A DNA stretch of 64,000 nucleotides. Source: Deltaproteobacteria bacterium. GTDB taxonomy: Bacteria > Myxococcota > Kuafuiibacteriia > Kuafuiibacteriales > Kuafuiibacteriaceae. Below, one piece after another: positions 8,789-17,518 of this stretch. The notes beneath the pieces were generated by a model that was given only the letters and a program-made list of their open reading frames with translations, was not told the DNA's origin and ran no database searches. Location of the stretch: the NCBI GenBank assembly GCA_016703535.1, contig JADJBV010000001.1:2718001-2782000 (forward strand). The letters are read 5' to 3'. How positions within the stretch are numbered: position 1 is the first letter of the stretch; each line of letters begins with the position of its first letter. Both the position numbers and the translations under genes were made by a program.

Positions 8789-10042
8789 CTACTCCCAGCG
8801 GACGTTGTCCAAATAAATCGTGACCGGCGTGGTGCCGTCCGGCGTCGTGACTACCCACAAGAACCCACCGGCGACACGATCGTAAGTGACGGCGCTGATG
8901 TCCACCGAAAAGGCGGTCGGGGTCGTGGGCAGCGGGGCCGGCGTCCCTTCGACGTGCCAGCCATCATCGTTGGGTTCGCTGTTGTCGAGGCCCGCCCCAA
9001 AGGCGGCCCGCTCGTTGCCGGTTTCGCCCCAGGCCCGAAAGGAGATCCGGGTCGCCCCGGGCGCGATCAGCAGGCCCGGGACCTGGCCGAAGTTGTCGGG
9101 CGGGTTCTGGAAGTAGAAGCCGCCGAAGGTCTGGCCGTTGGGCACGTAGCGGATCCGGCGGCAGGCCGAGGCCGGATCGGTCCCGGTGAAGCCAGGGCAA
9201 CCTTCGGTGACCTCCATGACCGCTGGCGGGCCCGGGAAAAAGCCGCTCATCGCATAGTGATCATCGACCCAAAACGGCAACGCGACCGCCGTGTCCGCGG
9301 GGGCCTCGGTGGTCCACTCGATGTTGTCGAGGAAAAAGGTCACGTCGCCGGTGCCCGACGGCGTCTCCACGACCCAAGAGAAGCCACCGGCGACCGTCGA
9401 GTAGGTGACGCCGCGGAGGTCCACGAAATATTCGGTGGGGGTGGTGCTGAGGACGATGGAGTTGGTCTCTACGCTGAAGCCGTCATCGAAGGGCTCTTGG
9501 TTGTTGATGCCAGCCCCGAACTTGAGGGACTCGCCACCGGCCGCGCCCCAGGCCCGCAAGCGAACTTGCTGAGCTCCGGCCGGGATCGGGAGCCCGGGCA
9601 TCTGGCCCCAGTTGTTCTCGGGGTACTGGAAGAAGAAGCCACCGTAGGCGTCGCCGTTGGGCGCGAAGTTGATCCGCATGCAGGTCGCGCCGGCCTTGGT
9701 GCCGCTCACCCCGCTACAGTCCTGGCGCTCGACGGTGGCGGCTTGGGTCTCGCTGAAGAAGCCGGTCATCGCGTAGTGCTCTTCGATGAAAAACGGCAGC
9801 GTCACGCCGCCGCCGCCGCCGTCGGGCCGAGGTCCGGCGTCGGGGCGCGGACCGACATCTGGAGCCGGCCCCGCGTCGCCCGGTGAGATCAGCGTCCGCG
9901 GGTCCTTGGGCGCGAGGTTCACCGCGGGCGCGCATTGGACCCCAGCCCGCTGCGTACCTTCGGGGCAGGTCGGCGCCTCGGGGGCCTTGGCACAGGCCAG
10001 GAGCCCTACCGTAAGACACCAGTACCGAACGTAGTCAGTCAT
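8789..10042 (-). CDS. Two-module carbohydrate-binding-like surface lipoprotein
   Basis: 417 residues. The lipobox GLLA-C (C17) is followed by a flexible Asp/Gly/Pro linker (residues 53-79) that would hold the protein away from the membrane. Two tandem modules follow, residues about 81-243 and 254-417. Both begin LPF(F/W)(I/V)(E/D)(E/D)HYAM(T/S)GFF, share GGF(F/Y)FQ and LDN(I/V)(E/R)W, and are clearly an internal duplication. The pattern is that of beta-sandwich carbohydrate-binding modules. It is co-transcribed with the ROK repressor from promoter copy 2, which lies 17 bases upstream with an AAGGGG ribosome site between. It probably captures glucan at the cell surface, a role like SusE/F-type proteins but with no SusC/D here. 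Confidence 0.82.
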   Translation of the reverse strand: MTDYVRYWCLTVGLLACAKAPEAPTCPEGTQRAGVQCAPAVNLAPKDPRTLISPGDAGPAPDVGPRPDAGPRPDGGGGGVTLPFFIEEHYAMTGFFSETQAATVERQDCSGVSGTKAGATCMRINFAPNGDAYGGFFFQYPENNWGQMPGLPIPAGAQQVRLRAWGAAGGESLKFGAGINNQEPFDDGFSVETNSIVLSTTPTEYFVDLRGVTYSTVAGGFSWVVETPSGTGDVTFFLDNIEWTTEAPADTAVALPFWVDDHYAMSGFFPGPPAVMEVTEGCPGFTGTDPASACRRIRYVPNGQTFGGFYFQNPPDNFGQVPGLLIAPGATRISFRAWGETGNERAAFGAGLDNSEPNDDGWHVEGTPAPLPTTPTAFSVDISAVTYDRVAGGFLWVVTTPDGTTPVTIYLDNVRWE

Positions 10043-10059
10043 CGAGCGAACCCCTTGAA

Positions 10060-10107
10060 CTTTGTTCGTTCAACGAACAAACTAGAGAGGTGCCGGCGCC
10101 CTGTCAA
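10060..10107 (-). promoter_or_regulatory. Promoter with overlapping ROK/XylR-type operator, copy 2 (divergent site)
   Basis: Reading the minus strand: -35 TTGACA (10107-10102), 16 bases, then CTAGTTTGTT (10085-10076), a 5-base spacer and AACGAACAAAG (10070-10060). On the plus strand this is also a perfect 10-base inverted repeat around one base (centre 10071). The minus unit (binding lipoprotein plus ROK) starts at 10042. The plus-strand phosphorylase gene starts at about 10123, so one bound repressor could control both directions. A weak plus-strand TTGAAC (10055-10060) with CAAACT 17 bases on is possible but unconvincing. Confidence 0.78.
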
Positions 10108-10122
10108 CCTGAGCCCCTGCTG

Positions 10123-13100
10123 ATGTGGTCGCGAGAGACGCCCGTCGACGCCTCTGGGGCGCGCCTGCTGTTCATCGACCAGGTCGAGCGGATCGCGCCC
10201 TTCTTGATGACCGTGGTCAGTGACAGCGACCTTTGGATGTACCTGTCGAGCGCCCACGGCTTGACCGGTGGTCGCGGTGAGGCCGAGCGCTGCCTGTTCC
10301 CGTACGAGACCGATGACCGGCTGCATCAGGCCGGCGGGTTGGTCGGCCCGGTCACCGTGCTCCGGGTCGTCGACGACGAGGGGACGGCCTTCGAGTGGCG
10401 CCCCTTCAATCCCGAGCCCACACCGGGGACCCAACGCCGGCTCTACAAGACCGAACTCGGCGATCGGGTGATCTTCGAAGAACACCACCCCCGCTGGGCC
10501 CTGACCTTCCGCTACCAGTGGGCCCACGCCGACCGCTACGGCTTTGTCCGCACCAGTGAGCTCTCCCAAGACGCCGGCGGTCGACCGTTGTTGCGGGTCG
10601 AGGTGCTGGACGGGCTGCGCGGGATCATGCCGGCCGGCGTCGCGTTGGGCTTGCAGCAGAAGGCGAGCAACCTGGTCGACGCCTATCGCCGGAGCGAACG
10701 GGTCCCGGGCCACCCTCGGGTCGCGACCTACGCCTTGAGCGCCCGGATCGTGGACCGGGCCGAACCGGCCGAAGCCCTTCGGGCCAACGTCGTTTGGAGC
10801 GCTGGCCTCCCGGGGGCCCGGGTGTTGCTCGACGACCGTCAGCTCGAGCGCTTCCGACGCGGCGACGCGCTGCCTGAAATCGACGATCACCGGGGACGCC
10901 CCGGCTCGTACCTGCTGGCCGGCGCCCTCCACCTCGCTCCCGGCGAACGACTCGCCTGGGACATTGTCGCCGACGTCGACCGGAGCCAATCCCAAGTGGT
11001 GGCGCTCCTGGATGCTCCCGGGTCCCCAGAAGTGCAAGCCAACTTGCGATCGGCGATCCGGGCCGGAAGTGACTCGCTGCGAGCCCGTTTGGCCTCGGCC
11101 GACGGGATCCAACACACCGGCCGCGCCACCAACGACGTACACCACCTGGCCAACGTCCTCTTCAACTGCCTCCGGGGCGGGGTCTTCCTCGACGACTACC
11201 GGGCCCCGGCCGAGGACGTCCGCGACTTCATCACCTCGCGCAACCGGCCCGTCGCCGCTCGTCATCACCGTTGGCTCCTCGAGTTGCCGGCGACCGTCGA
11301 CTGTCGCGCGCTGGTCGAAGAGGCCCGGGCCAGCGGCGATCTCGACCTGGCGCGGCTGACCCTCGAATACCTCCCCTTGGTCTTGAGCCGACGGCACGGC
11401 GATCCCAGCCGACCTTGGAACGCCTTTTCGATCCGGGTCCGGCACCCGGACGGTCGGCCGCTGATCGCCTACCAAGGGAACTGGCGCGACATCTTCCAGA
11501 ACTGGGAGGCGCTGCTCTGTTCTTTCCCGGGTTTTTTACCGCAGGTGGTGGCCAAGTTCCTCAACGCCTCGACGATCGACGGCTTCAACCCCTATCGGAT
11601 CTCCCAGGCCGGCATCGACTGGGAGGCGTCGGATCCCCACGATGAGTGGGGAAATTTTGGCTATTGGGGCGACCATCAGATCGTCTATCTGACGCGGCTG
11701 CTGGAGGCGATGGCGGCTTACTGGCCTGGGACCTTGGCGCGTTGGCTCGACGTGCCCATGTTCAGCTACGCCAACGTGCCCTATCGGCTCAAGGGCCACC
11801 AGGATATCGTCGCCGACCCGCGGCGCACGATCCACTTCGACACCGAGCTGGCGCAGCAGATCGACCGCCGGGTCGCCGAACTGGGGGCCGACGGGCGGCT
11901 GTGGATCAACGAGGCGGGAGAGGTCGTGCACGCGACCTTGGCCGAAAAACTCCTGGTCCCGGTGTTGGCCAAACTCGGCCAGCTGGTCCCCGAGGGCGGC
12001 ATCTGGATGAACACCCAGAGGCCCGAGTGGAACGACGCCAACAACGCCTTGGCGGGCTTCGGGCTGAGTATGGTGACGCTCTACCAGCTCCGCCGCCACC
12101 TGGTGGTGCTCGAGCAGCTGTTCGATCGGGACACCACCGCCCACCTGTCGCCCGAGGTGGCGGCTTGGATGGACGAGGTCCAAGGGGTCCTCGACGGCCT
12201 CGAGCCCAACAACCAGGACGTGGTCTCAGACGTGGTTCGCCGCCAGTTCCTCGACGGCGTCGGTCGGGCCGCCGAGCGGTACCGCAACCGGGTCTACCCA
12301 CAGGGGACCACGGCCGGGGCGCCCCGGGCGCTCCGTGATCTGCAGGGCCTTTGCCGCCGAGCCCGGGCGTTGCTCGAGCACAGCATCCGCCGCAACCGAC
12401 GCCCGGACGGCCTCTACCACGCCTACAACTTGTTGACGGTGGCCCCAGGCGAGGCCACCGCCCGCGTCGATCCGATGTACGAGATGCTGGAAGGTCAGGT
12501 GGCGGTCCTCAGCTGTGGCCTGCTCAGCGCCGAAGAGGCGGTCGCGCTGCTGGACGCGTTGTGGGAGAGCGCGATGGTGCGGCCCGAACACGGCAGCTTC
12601 ATGCTCTATCCGGACCGCGATCTCCCGGGCTTCCTGGAGAAGAACGTGATCGCCGTGGCGCGCCTCGCGGAGGATCCGCTGCTGACCCAACTCCTCGCCG
12701 CCGGGCGAAGTGAGATCGTGGAGCGCGACGCCCAGGGGAACGTCCGCTTTGGGGCCGACTTCCGGCACGCTGGCGATCTCCAAGCGGCCTTGGACCGGCT
12801 GGCCAGCGATCGGGAGTGGACCGAGGCGATCGCCCGGGGGCGCAGCGCGACCCTGGAGACCTTCGAGTTGACGTTCCACCATCACGCCTTCACCGGCCGA
12901 TCGGGGACCATGTTCCGCTACGAGGGGCTGGGGAGCATCTACTGGCACATGGTGTCCAAGTTGCTGTTGGCCGTCGCCGAGTGTCTCCGCTGGGCCGAAC
13001 GGGACGGGGCCTCGGCCCACACCGTGGCCCAACTGGCCGACCACTACCGAAGGATCCGGGCCGGCCTCGGCCCCAACAAGACGCCTGAAGGCTACGGCGC

Positions 13101-13503
13101 CTTCCCGAGCGATCCTTATTCACACTCGCCCCGGGGCGCCGGCGCTCAACAGCCCGGCATGACGGGCCAGGTCAAAGAGGAGATCCTGACTCGGCTGAGC
13201 GAACTCGGCGTTCAGATCCGGCAAGGGCAGATCAACTTCGGCCTGGGCCTCTTGGATCCCGGGGACTTTCGAGGGCCCCTGGGGGCGAGTGGCCTGGACT
13301 TCACGCTGGCCGGGACCCCGGTTCACTACCGCCTGGATCCAGCGGTGACCGCCCCGCGCCTCGAGGTGGAGTTCGACGGCGTGCGTCATGAGTGCGCTGG
13401 CCTCCAGCTCGATCCGAAGCTCAGCCAACACGTCTTCGCTCGGGACGGGGTCGTGCGGCGGATCGTGCTGACCCGACCTGGGCGACCCGCCTCTCAGGGT
13501 TGA
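10123..13503 (+). CDS. GH94-clan glucan phosphorylase-like protein (GH94/GH149/GH161 type)
   Basis: About 1126 residues without a signal peptide, so cytoplasmic. The centre contains YQGNWRDIFQNWEAL, DGFNPYRIS and FGYWGDHQIVYL. These are, to my knowledge, hallmarks of the large phosphorylases of the GH94/GH149/GH161 group, whose GH149 and GH161 members act on beta-1,3-oligoglucans and are about this length. EWNDANNAL (D638) corresponds to the GH94 catalytic Asp motif. The reaction would be phosphate-dependent release of glucose-1-phosphate. The GH16 laminarinase nearby favours a beta-1,3 substrate, but I cannot separate the three families by eye. Start choice: ATG 10123 or GTG 10090; neither has a clear ribosome site. 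It lies divergent to the ROK unit across operator copy 2. Confidence 0.82.
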   Translation: MWSRETPVDASGARLLFIDQVERIAPFLMTVVSDSDLWMYLSSAHGLTGGRGEAERCLFPYETDDRLHQAGGLVGPVTVLRVVDDEGTAFEWRPFNPEPTPGTQRRLYKTELGDRVIFEEHHPRWALTFRYQWAHADRYGFVRTSELSQDAGGRPLLRVEVLDGLRGIMPAGVALGLQQKASNLVDAYRRSERVPGHPRVATYALSARIVDRAEPAEALRANVVWSAGLPGARVLLDDRQLERFRRGDALPEIDDHRGRPGSYLLAGALHLAPGERLAWDIVADVDRSQSQVVALLDAPGSPEVQANLRSAIRAGSDSLRARLASADGIQHTGRATNDVHHLANVLFNCLRGGVFLDDYRAPAEDVRDFITSRNRPVAARHHRWLLELPATVDCRALVEEARASGDLDLARLTLEYLPLVLSRRHGDPSRPWNAFSIRVRHPDGRPLIAYQGNWRDIFQNWEALLCSFPGFLPQVVAKFLNASTIDGFNPYRISQAGIDWEASDPHDEWGNFGYWGDHQIVYLTRLLEAMAAYWPGTLARWLDVPMFSYANVPYRLKGHQDIVADPRRTIHFDTELAQQIDRRVAELGADGRLWINEAGEVVHATLAEKLLVPVLAKLGQLVPEGGIWMNTQRPEWNDANNALAGFGLSMVTLYQLRRHLVVLEQLFDRDTTAHLSPEVAAWMDEVQGVLDGLEPNNQDVVSDVVRRQFLDGVGRAAERYRNRVYPQGTTAGAPRALRDLQGLCRRARALLEHSIRRNRRPDGLYHAYNLLTVAPGEATARVDPMYEMLEGQVAVLSCGLLSAEEAVALLDALWESAMVRPEHGSFMLYPDRDLPGFLEKNVIAVARLAEDPLLTQLLAAGRSEIVERDAQGNVRFGADFRHAGDLQAALDRLASDREWTEAIARGRSATLETFELTFHHHAFTGRSGTMFRYEGLGSIYWHMVSKLLLAVAECLRWAERDGASAHTVAQLADHYRRIRAGLGPNKTPEGYGAFPSDPYSHSPRGAGAQQPGMTGQVKEEILTRLSELGVQIRQGQINFGLGLLDPGDFRGPLGASGLDFTLAGTPVHYRLDPAVTAPRLEVEFDGVRHECAGLQLDPKLSQHVFARDGVVRRIVLTRPGRPASQG

Positions 13504-13548
13504 CTTTCCCTCAGGCCCGGCTTTAGTTTGTTCGCGCAACAAACAAAG
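13500..13548 (+). promoter_or_regulatory. Promoter with overlapping ROK/XylR-type operator, copy 3 (lipoprotein-symporter operon)
   Basis: A -35 TTGACT (13500-13505), 17 bases, then TTAGTT (13523-13528) inside a palindrome with arms TTTAGTTTGTT (13522-13532) and AACAAACAAAG (13538-13548) and spacer CGCGC. Layout and right arm are identical to copy 1. A leader of about 40 bases with CAGGGAG (13576-13582) leads to ATG 13588. The -35 starts at the last bases of the upstream phosphorylase gene, so this operon has its own promoter. Confidence 0.8.
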
Positions 13549-13587
13549 TTGCTCAGGCGCCGTCGGCGGCGCGCTCAGGGAGTCCCG

Positions 13588-16023
13588 ATGAACAACCAAC
13601 GGCTCGCGATCTACGCCTCGACCCTCCTCCTCTTCAGCGCCGCCTTGGCCTGCGGCGACGACGACCCGGACACCGACGCGGGGGTCGACTCCGGCGTTCG
13701 CGACTCGGGCCCCGCCGATAGTGGTCCCCGTGACGTCGGCCCCGGGGACTCCGGACAGGTCACCCTAAGCACCCTGACCGTGGCGCCGACCATGTTGACC
13801 CTCGACGTCGGCGACACCGAAGGCCTGGCCGTGACCGCCCGCTACACGGATGGGCGGACCGAGCTGATCACCACCGAAGGCACCTTCACGACCTCGGCCG
13901 AGGCGGTCGCGACCGTCAACACCGCCGGCGCCGTCACCGCGGTGGGCCCGGGTTCGGCCACCATCACCGTGACCTTCGGCGGCCTCAGCGCGACCGCGAT
14001 GGTCACCGTCAACGGAGGCCCTCCCCCCGATACCTTCGTGGTCTTCGGCGACGACTACGGAAACGACGTCAGCTTCCAAGAGTTCACGGGTTCGACCAAC
14101 AGCTTGGCGGTGGACACCGCCGAGTTCCAGGACGGCACCGCCTCACTTCGGGTGACCGTACCCGCGGCCGGCTACACCGGCGGCGCGATCGTGGTGGGCA
14201 CCCCTCAGGACTTGAGCGACTACGACGCCCTCACCTTCTGGGCCAAGTCGAGCGCCGCCGCCACCCTCAACGTCAGCGGCGTCCAGAACGACTCGGCGAT
14301 CACCACCTACAGCGCCGAACGCCTCAACGTGGCTTTGACCACCACCTGGACAAAGTTCACCATTCCGCTCCCCAACCCCGCCCGGCTGACCACCGAACGT
14401 GGGTTGTTCCACTTCGCCGAGGGCAGCGACGAAGGCGCCTACACGATCTGGTTCGACCTCATCCAATACGAAAAGTTGGGCGCGGCCCTCAGCAACGTAC
14501 GGCCCACGATCCCGACCGCGACCCTGGAGCTCGGGGTGGGGGGTGCAGGGACCGTCGGAGCGCCGACCGTGATCATCGCCGCCGATGGCGCTGATGTCGC
14601 CCTCAACGCCTCTTTGGGCAGCTTTGATTTCACGTCGTCCAACCCCGCGGTAACGACCGTCAACGCCACCGGGGCCATCGCCGCGGTGGCCGAAGGCAAC
14701 GCGACGATCACCGCTCAACTCGGTTCGGTCGCGGCGGCAGGTTCGGTGACGGTCAACGTCCTGGCGGTGGTCCCCGACGCTCCAGTCTTTACCGACGACT
14801 ACGCACCGAACGTGTCCTTTATGGAGTTCGGGGGATCGACCAACGCCCTGACGGTCGACACCGTGGAGTTTCAAGAGGGCACGGCCTCACTGCGGGTTGA
14901 GGTCCCGGCCGGCGGCTACACGGGTGGAGCCTTGGCCATCAGCACGCCGCTCAACGTCTCGGGCTACAACGCGGTCGCCTTCTGGGCGAAGGCCAGCGCC
15001 GCGAACCCGCTGAACGTCACCGGGCTGGGCAACGACGCCAACACCTCGACCTTCCAGGCTGAGTTCAACGGCGTGCCCCTGACCACGACCTGGACCCAGT
15101 TCTACATCCCCATCCCCGATGCAGCGGTGCTCACCAGCCAGACCGGCCTCTTCCACTTCGCCGAGGGCAGCGAACACGGGGCCTACACCATCTGGTTCGA
15201 CGACATCCGCTACACCACCTTGGACGCGACGTTGTTGACCAACCCGCGGCCAGTGATGGCCACGGAGAGCGTCACCCCGCAGGTTGGCTCGACCGTGCGA
15301 GTGAACGGCACCGCGGTGATCTACAACGTCGGCGGAGCGGATCAGGTGACCAGCGCCGCTCGGGCGTACTTCGATTACCTCTCCTCGGACGTGGGCGTCG
15401 CCACCGTCGATGCAGTAGGGACCGTGACCGCGGTGGGCGTTGGCACGGCGACCATCACCGCCAGCCTGGCCAGCGTCCCGGCCGCAGGTGCCCTGACGGT
15501 CAGCCCGACCCCGGCCACCACGCCCTTGACCCCGGCCCCGGTGCCGAACTTGCCGGCCGCCAACGTCATCTCCCTGTTCAGCGACGCCTATACCAACAAC
15601 CCGGTCGACACTTTTTCGGCCGTTTGGGACGCGGCGGATGTCGCCGACGCGACCGTGGCGGGGGACAACGTCAAGGCGTATACCAACCTGGACTTCGCCG
15701 GCATCGAGTTCATCGGCACCCAGATCGACGCCACCCTTATGACCCACTTCCACATCGATATTTGGAACGCCAACTCGACTCAGTTCCGGATCAACCTGGT
15801 GGACTTCGGACCCGACGGCGCCTTCGGCGGCGGTGACGACCGCAACCACGTGCTGGTGTTCGACGCCACCTCCACGCCTCCGCTCCAACAGCAGGCTTGG
15901 CAGAGCTTCGATCTGCCGTTGTCGCTCTTCACGGGCCTCACGACCCGGGCCAACATGGCGCAGCTGGTGATCGCCGGCTCGGTCGCGTCCGTGTTCGTCG
16001 ACAACATCTACTTCCACAACTGA
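13588..16023 (+). CDS. Multi-module glucan-binding-like lipoprotein with Ig-like (BIG2) domains
   Basis: 811 residues, lipobox SAALA-C (C22), then an Asp/Gly/Pro linker. BIG2-type Ig domains (signature VDAVGTVTAVGVGTATITA and relatives) alternate with binding-type modules. Two of these, about residues 148-295 and 395-545, are near copies of each other (each has EF(T/G)GSTN(S/A)L, DGTASLRV or EGTASLRV, and FHFAEGS). A third, different C-terminal module (about 650-811) with LISLFSDAYTN-like opening, MTHFHIDIW and VFVDNIYFHN resembles modules found in Bacteroidota laminarin-locus proteins. It is probably a long surface glycan-capture protein. It is followed 14 bases later by the sugar symporter gene and driven by operator copy 3. 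Confidence 0.82.
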   Translation: MNNQRLAIYASTLLLFSAALACGDDDPDTDAGVDSGVRDSGPADSGPRDVGPGDSGQVTLSTLTVAPTMLTLDVGDTEGLAVTARYTDGRTELITTEGTFTTSAEAVATVNTAGAVTAVGPGSATITVTFGGLSATAMVTVNGGPPPDTFVVFGDDYGNDVSFQEFTGSTNSLAVDTAEFQDGTASLRVTVPAAGYTGGAIVVGTPQDLSDYDALTFWAKSSAAATLNVSGVQNDSAITTYSAERLNVALTTTWTKFTIPLPNPARLTTERGLFHFAEGSDEGAYTIWFDLIQYEKLGAALSNVRPTIPTATLELGVGGAGTVGAPTVIIAADGADVALNASLGSFDFTSSNPAVTTVNATGAIAAVAEGNATITAQLGSVAAAGSVTVNVLAVVPDAPVFTDDYAPNVSFMEFGGSTNALTVDTVEFQEGTASLRVEVPAGGYTGGALAISTPLNVSGYNAVAFWAKASAANPLNVTGLGNDANTSTFQAEFNGVPLTTTWTQFYIPIPDAAVLTSQTGLFHFAEGSEHGAYTIWFDDIRYTTLDATLLTNPRPVMATESVTPQVGSTVRVNGTAVIYNVGGADQVTSAARAYFDYLSSDVGVATVDAVGTVTAVGVGTATITASLASVPAAGALTVSPTPATTPLTPAPVPNLPAANVISLFSDAYTNNPVDTFSAVWDAADVADATVAGDNVKAYTNLDFAGIEFIGTQIDATLMTHFHIDIWNANSTQFRINLVDFGPDGAFGGGDDRNHVLVFDATSTPPLQQQAWQSFDLPLSLFTGLTTRANMAQLVIAGSVASVFVDNIYFHN

Positions 16024-16037
16024 AACGCCCCAGCGCC

Positions 16038-17489
16038 ATGAAAGAGCCGCGCTACGCGACCGCCCCCGCGGACCGGATCCGCTTCGGGGACAAGCTGGTC
16101 TACGGGGCGGGGGCCTTCGTGAACAACCTGCTGGCGGCGGCCATCGGGGGCATGTCGATCATCCTCAACCTGGGGCTCGGCATGAACCCGGCCTTGGTCG
16201 GGCTACTCGGCGCCATCCCGCGCCTCACCGACGCGCTGACCGATCCGATGATGGGCTACATCTCGGACAACACGCGCTCCAGGTGGGGCCGGCGGCGGCC
16301 GTACATCTTCGTGGGGGCGATCGGCTCGGGGCTGGTCTTCGCGTTGTTGTGGCAACTCCCGGAGGGGGCCTCCCAGACCTACTATTTCGTCTACTTCCTG
16401 GTGGGGTCGATCATCTTCTACCTCCCCTACACGATCTTCGCGACGCCCTGGGTGGCGCTCGGCTACGAACTCACCCCCGACTACCACGAACGGACCCGCT
16501 TGATGGGGGTGCAGAACTTCATCGGGCAGCTGGCCTACGTGGTCTCGCCTTGGTTCCTGTGGTTCATGAAGCAGGAGACCTACTTCCCCGATCTGCGGGC
16601 AGGCGGGGCCGGGCTGGCCTTGATCATCGGGGTGTTCGTGGTCGTGGTGGGTGTCATGCCGGCGATCTTCCTGAAGGAGCGCTTCGTGGACCGCCCCGTC
16701 GACTCGCCCCTCTTGTTGCCCAAGACCACGATCACCGAAAAGGCCGCCGGCTTTTTCCAGGGATTCGCGGCGGCCCTCAAGTTCCGGCCGTTTCAGCACC
16801 TCTGTTTGGCGACGTTTTTGGTCTTCAACGGGTTCATCTTGATCTCCTCGTTCGGCGCCTACGTCGTGATCTATTACGTCTTCGCCGGCGACCAAACCCT
16901 GGGCGCCGAATACGCCGGTTACGCCGGGACCGTCAGCGCCATCTCGACCTTCGTCGTGATCCCGATCGTCACCGCCATCGCCACCCGCTTGGGGAAACGG
17001 AAGGCCTTCTTCGTGGCCATCGGGATCTCCGTGGTCGGGTACGGGATGAAGTGGTTCTGTTACAACCCCCAGTTCCCCTGGCTGATCTTGCTGCCGGCGC
17101 CGCTGATGGCCTTCGGCTTGGGCGGGCTCTTCACCCTGATGGGGTCGATGATCGCCGACGTGGTGGACCTCGATGAGATCGAGACCCACCAGCGGCGTGA
17201 AGGGATGTTCGGCTCGATCTTTTGGTGGGTGGTCAAGCTGGGGATGGCGGCGGCGCTGGCGGGCGGCGGCGTCCTGCTCAACCTCACAGGCTTTCAGGTC
17301 GAGTTGGGCAACGCCCAACCCCCCGAGACGCTCACCCTGCTGCGGATCTTCGATTGTGGGGTCCCGATGATCGCTTCGGCCGTCGCCATCTGGTCGATCT
17401 GGGCCTACCCGATCACCGAAGCCCGCGCTCATGACACCCGGGCGGAGCTCGATCGACGGCGAGGGGCTGGCGCCACCACCAGCGGCTGA
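16038..17489 (+). CDS. GPH-family (MelB-like) sugar:cation symporter
   Basis: 483 residues with about 12 hydrophobic segments. The signature DALTDPMMGYISDNTRSRWGRRRPYI between helices 2 and 3 is diagnostic of the glycoside-pentoside-hexuronide symporter family within the major facilitator superfamily. A second family feature, the loop after helix 10 with MIADVVDLDEIETHQRREGMFG, is also present. The protein sits in the inner membrane and imports a sugar or short oligosaccharide with protons or sodium. It is the second gene after operator copy 3, so co-regulated with glucan capture. The substrate is inferred from context to be a beta-gluco-oligosaccharide that GH1 or the phosphorylase would then process. 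Confidence 0.93.
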   Translation: MKEPRYATAPADRIRFGDKLVYGAGAFVNNLLAAAIGGMSIILNLGLGMNPALVGLLGAIPRLTDALTDPMMGYISDNTRSRWGRRRPYIFVGAIGSGLVFALLWQLPEGASQTYYFVYFLVGSIIFYLPYTIFATPWVALGYELTPDYHERTRLMGVQNFIGQLAYVVSPWFLWFMKQETYFPDLRAGGAGLALIIGVFVVVVGVMPAIFLKERFVDRPVDSPLLLPKTTITEKAAGFFQGFAAALKFRPFQHLCLATFLVFNGFILISSFGAYVVIYYVFAGDQTLGAEYAGYAGTVSAISTFVVIPIVTAIATRLGKRKAFFVAIGISVVGYGMKWFCYNPQFPWLILLPAPLMAFGLGGLFTLMGSMIADVVDLDEIETHQRREGMFGSIFWWVVKLGMAAALAGGGVLLNLTGFQVELGNAQPPETLTLLRIFDCGVPMIASAVAIWSIWAYPITEARAHDTRAELDRRRGAGATTSG

Positions 17490-17518
17490 CCTCTCCCGGA
17501 TCGTCGGGGCCGAGCGGG

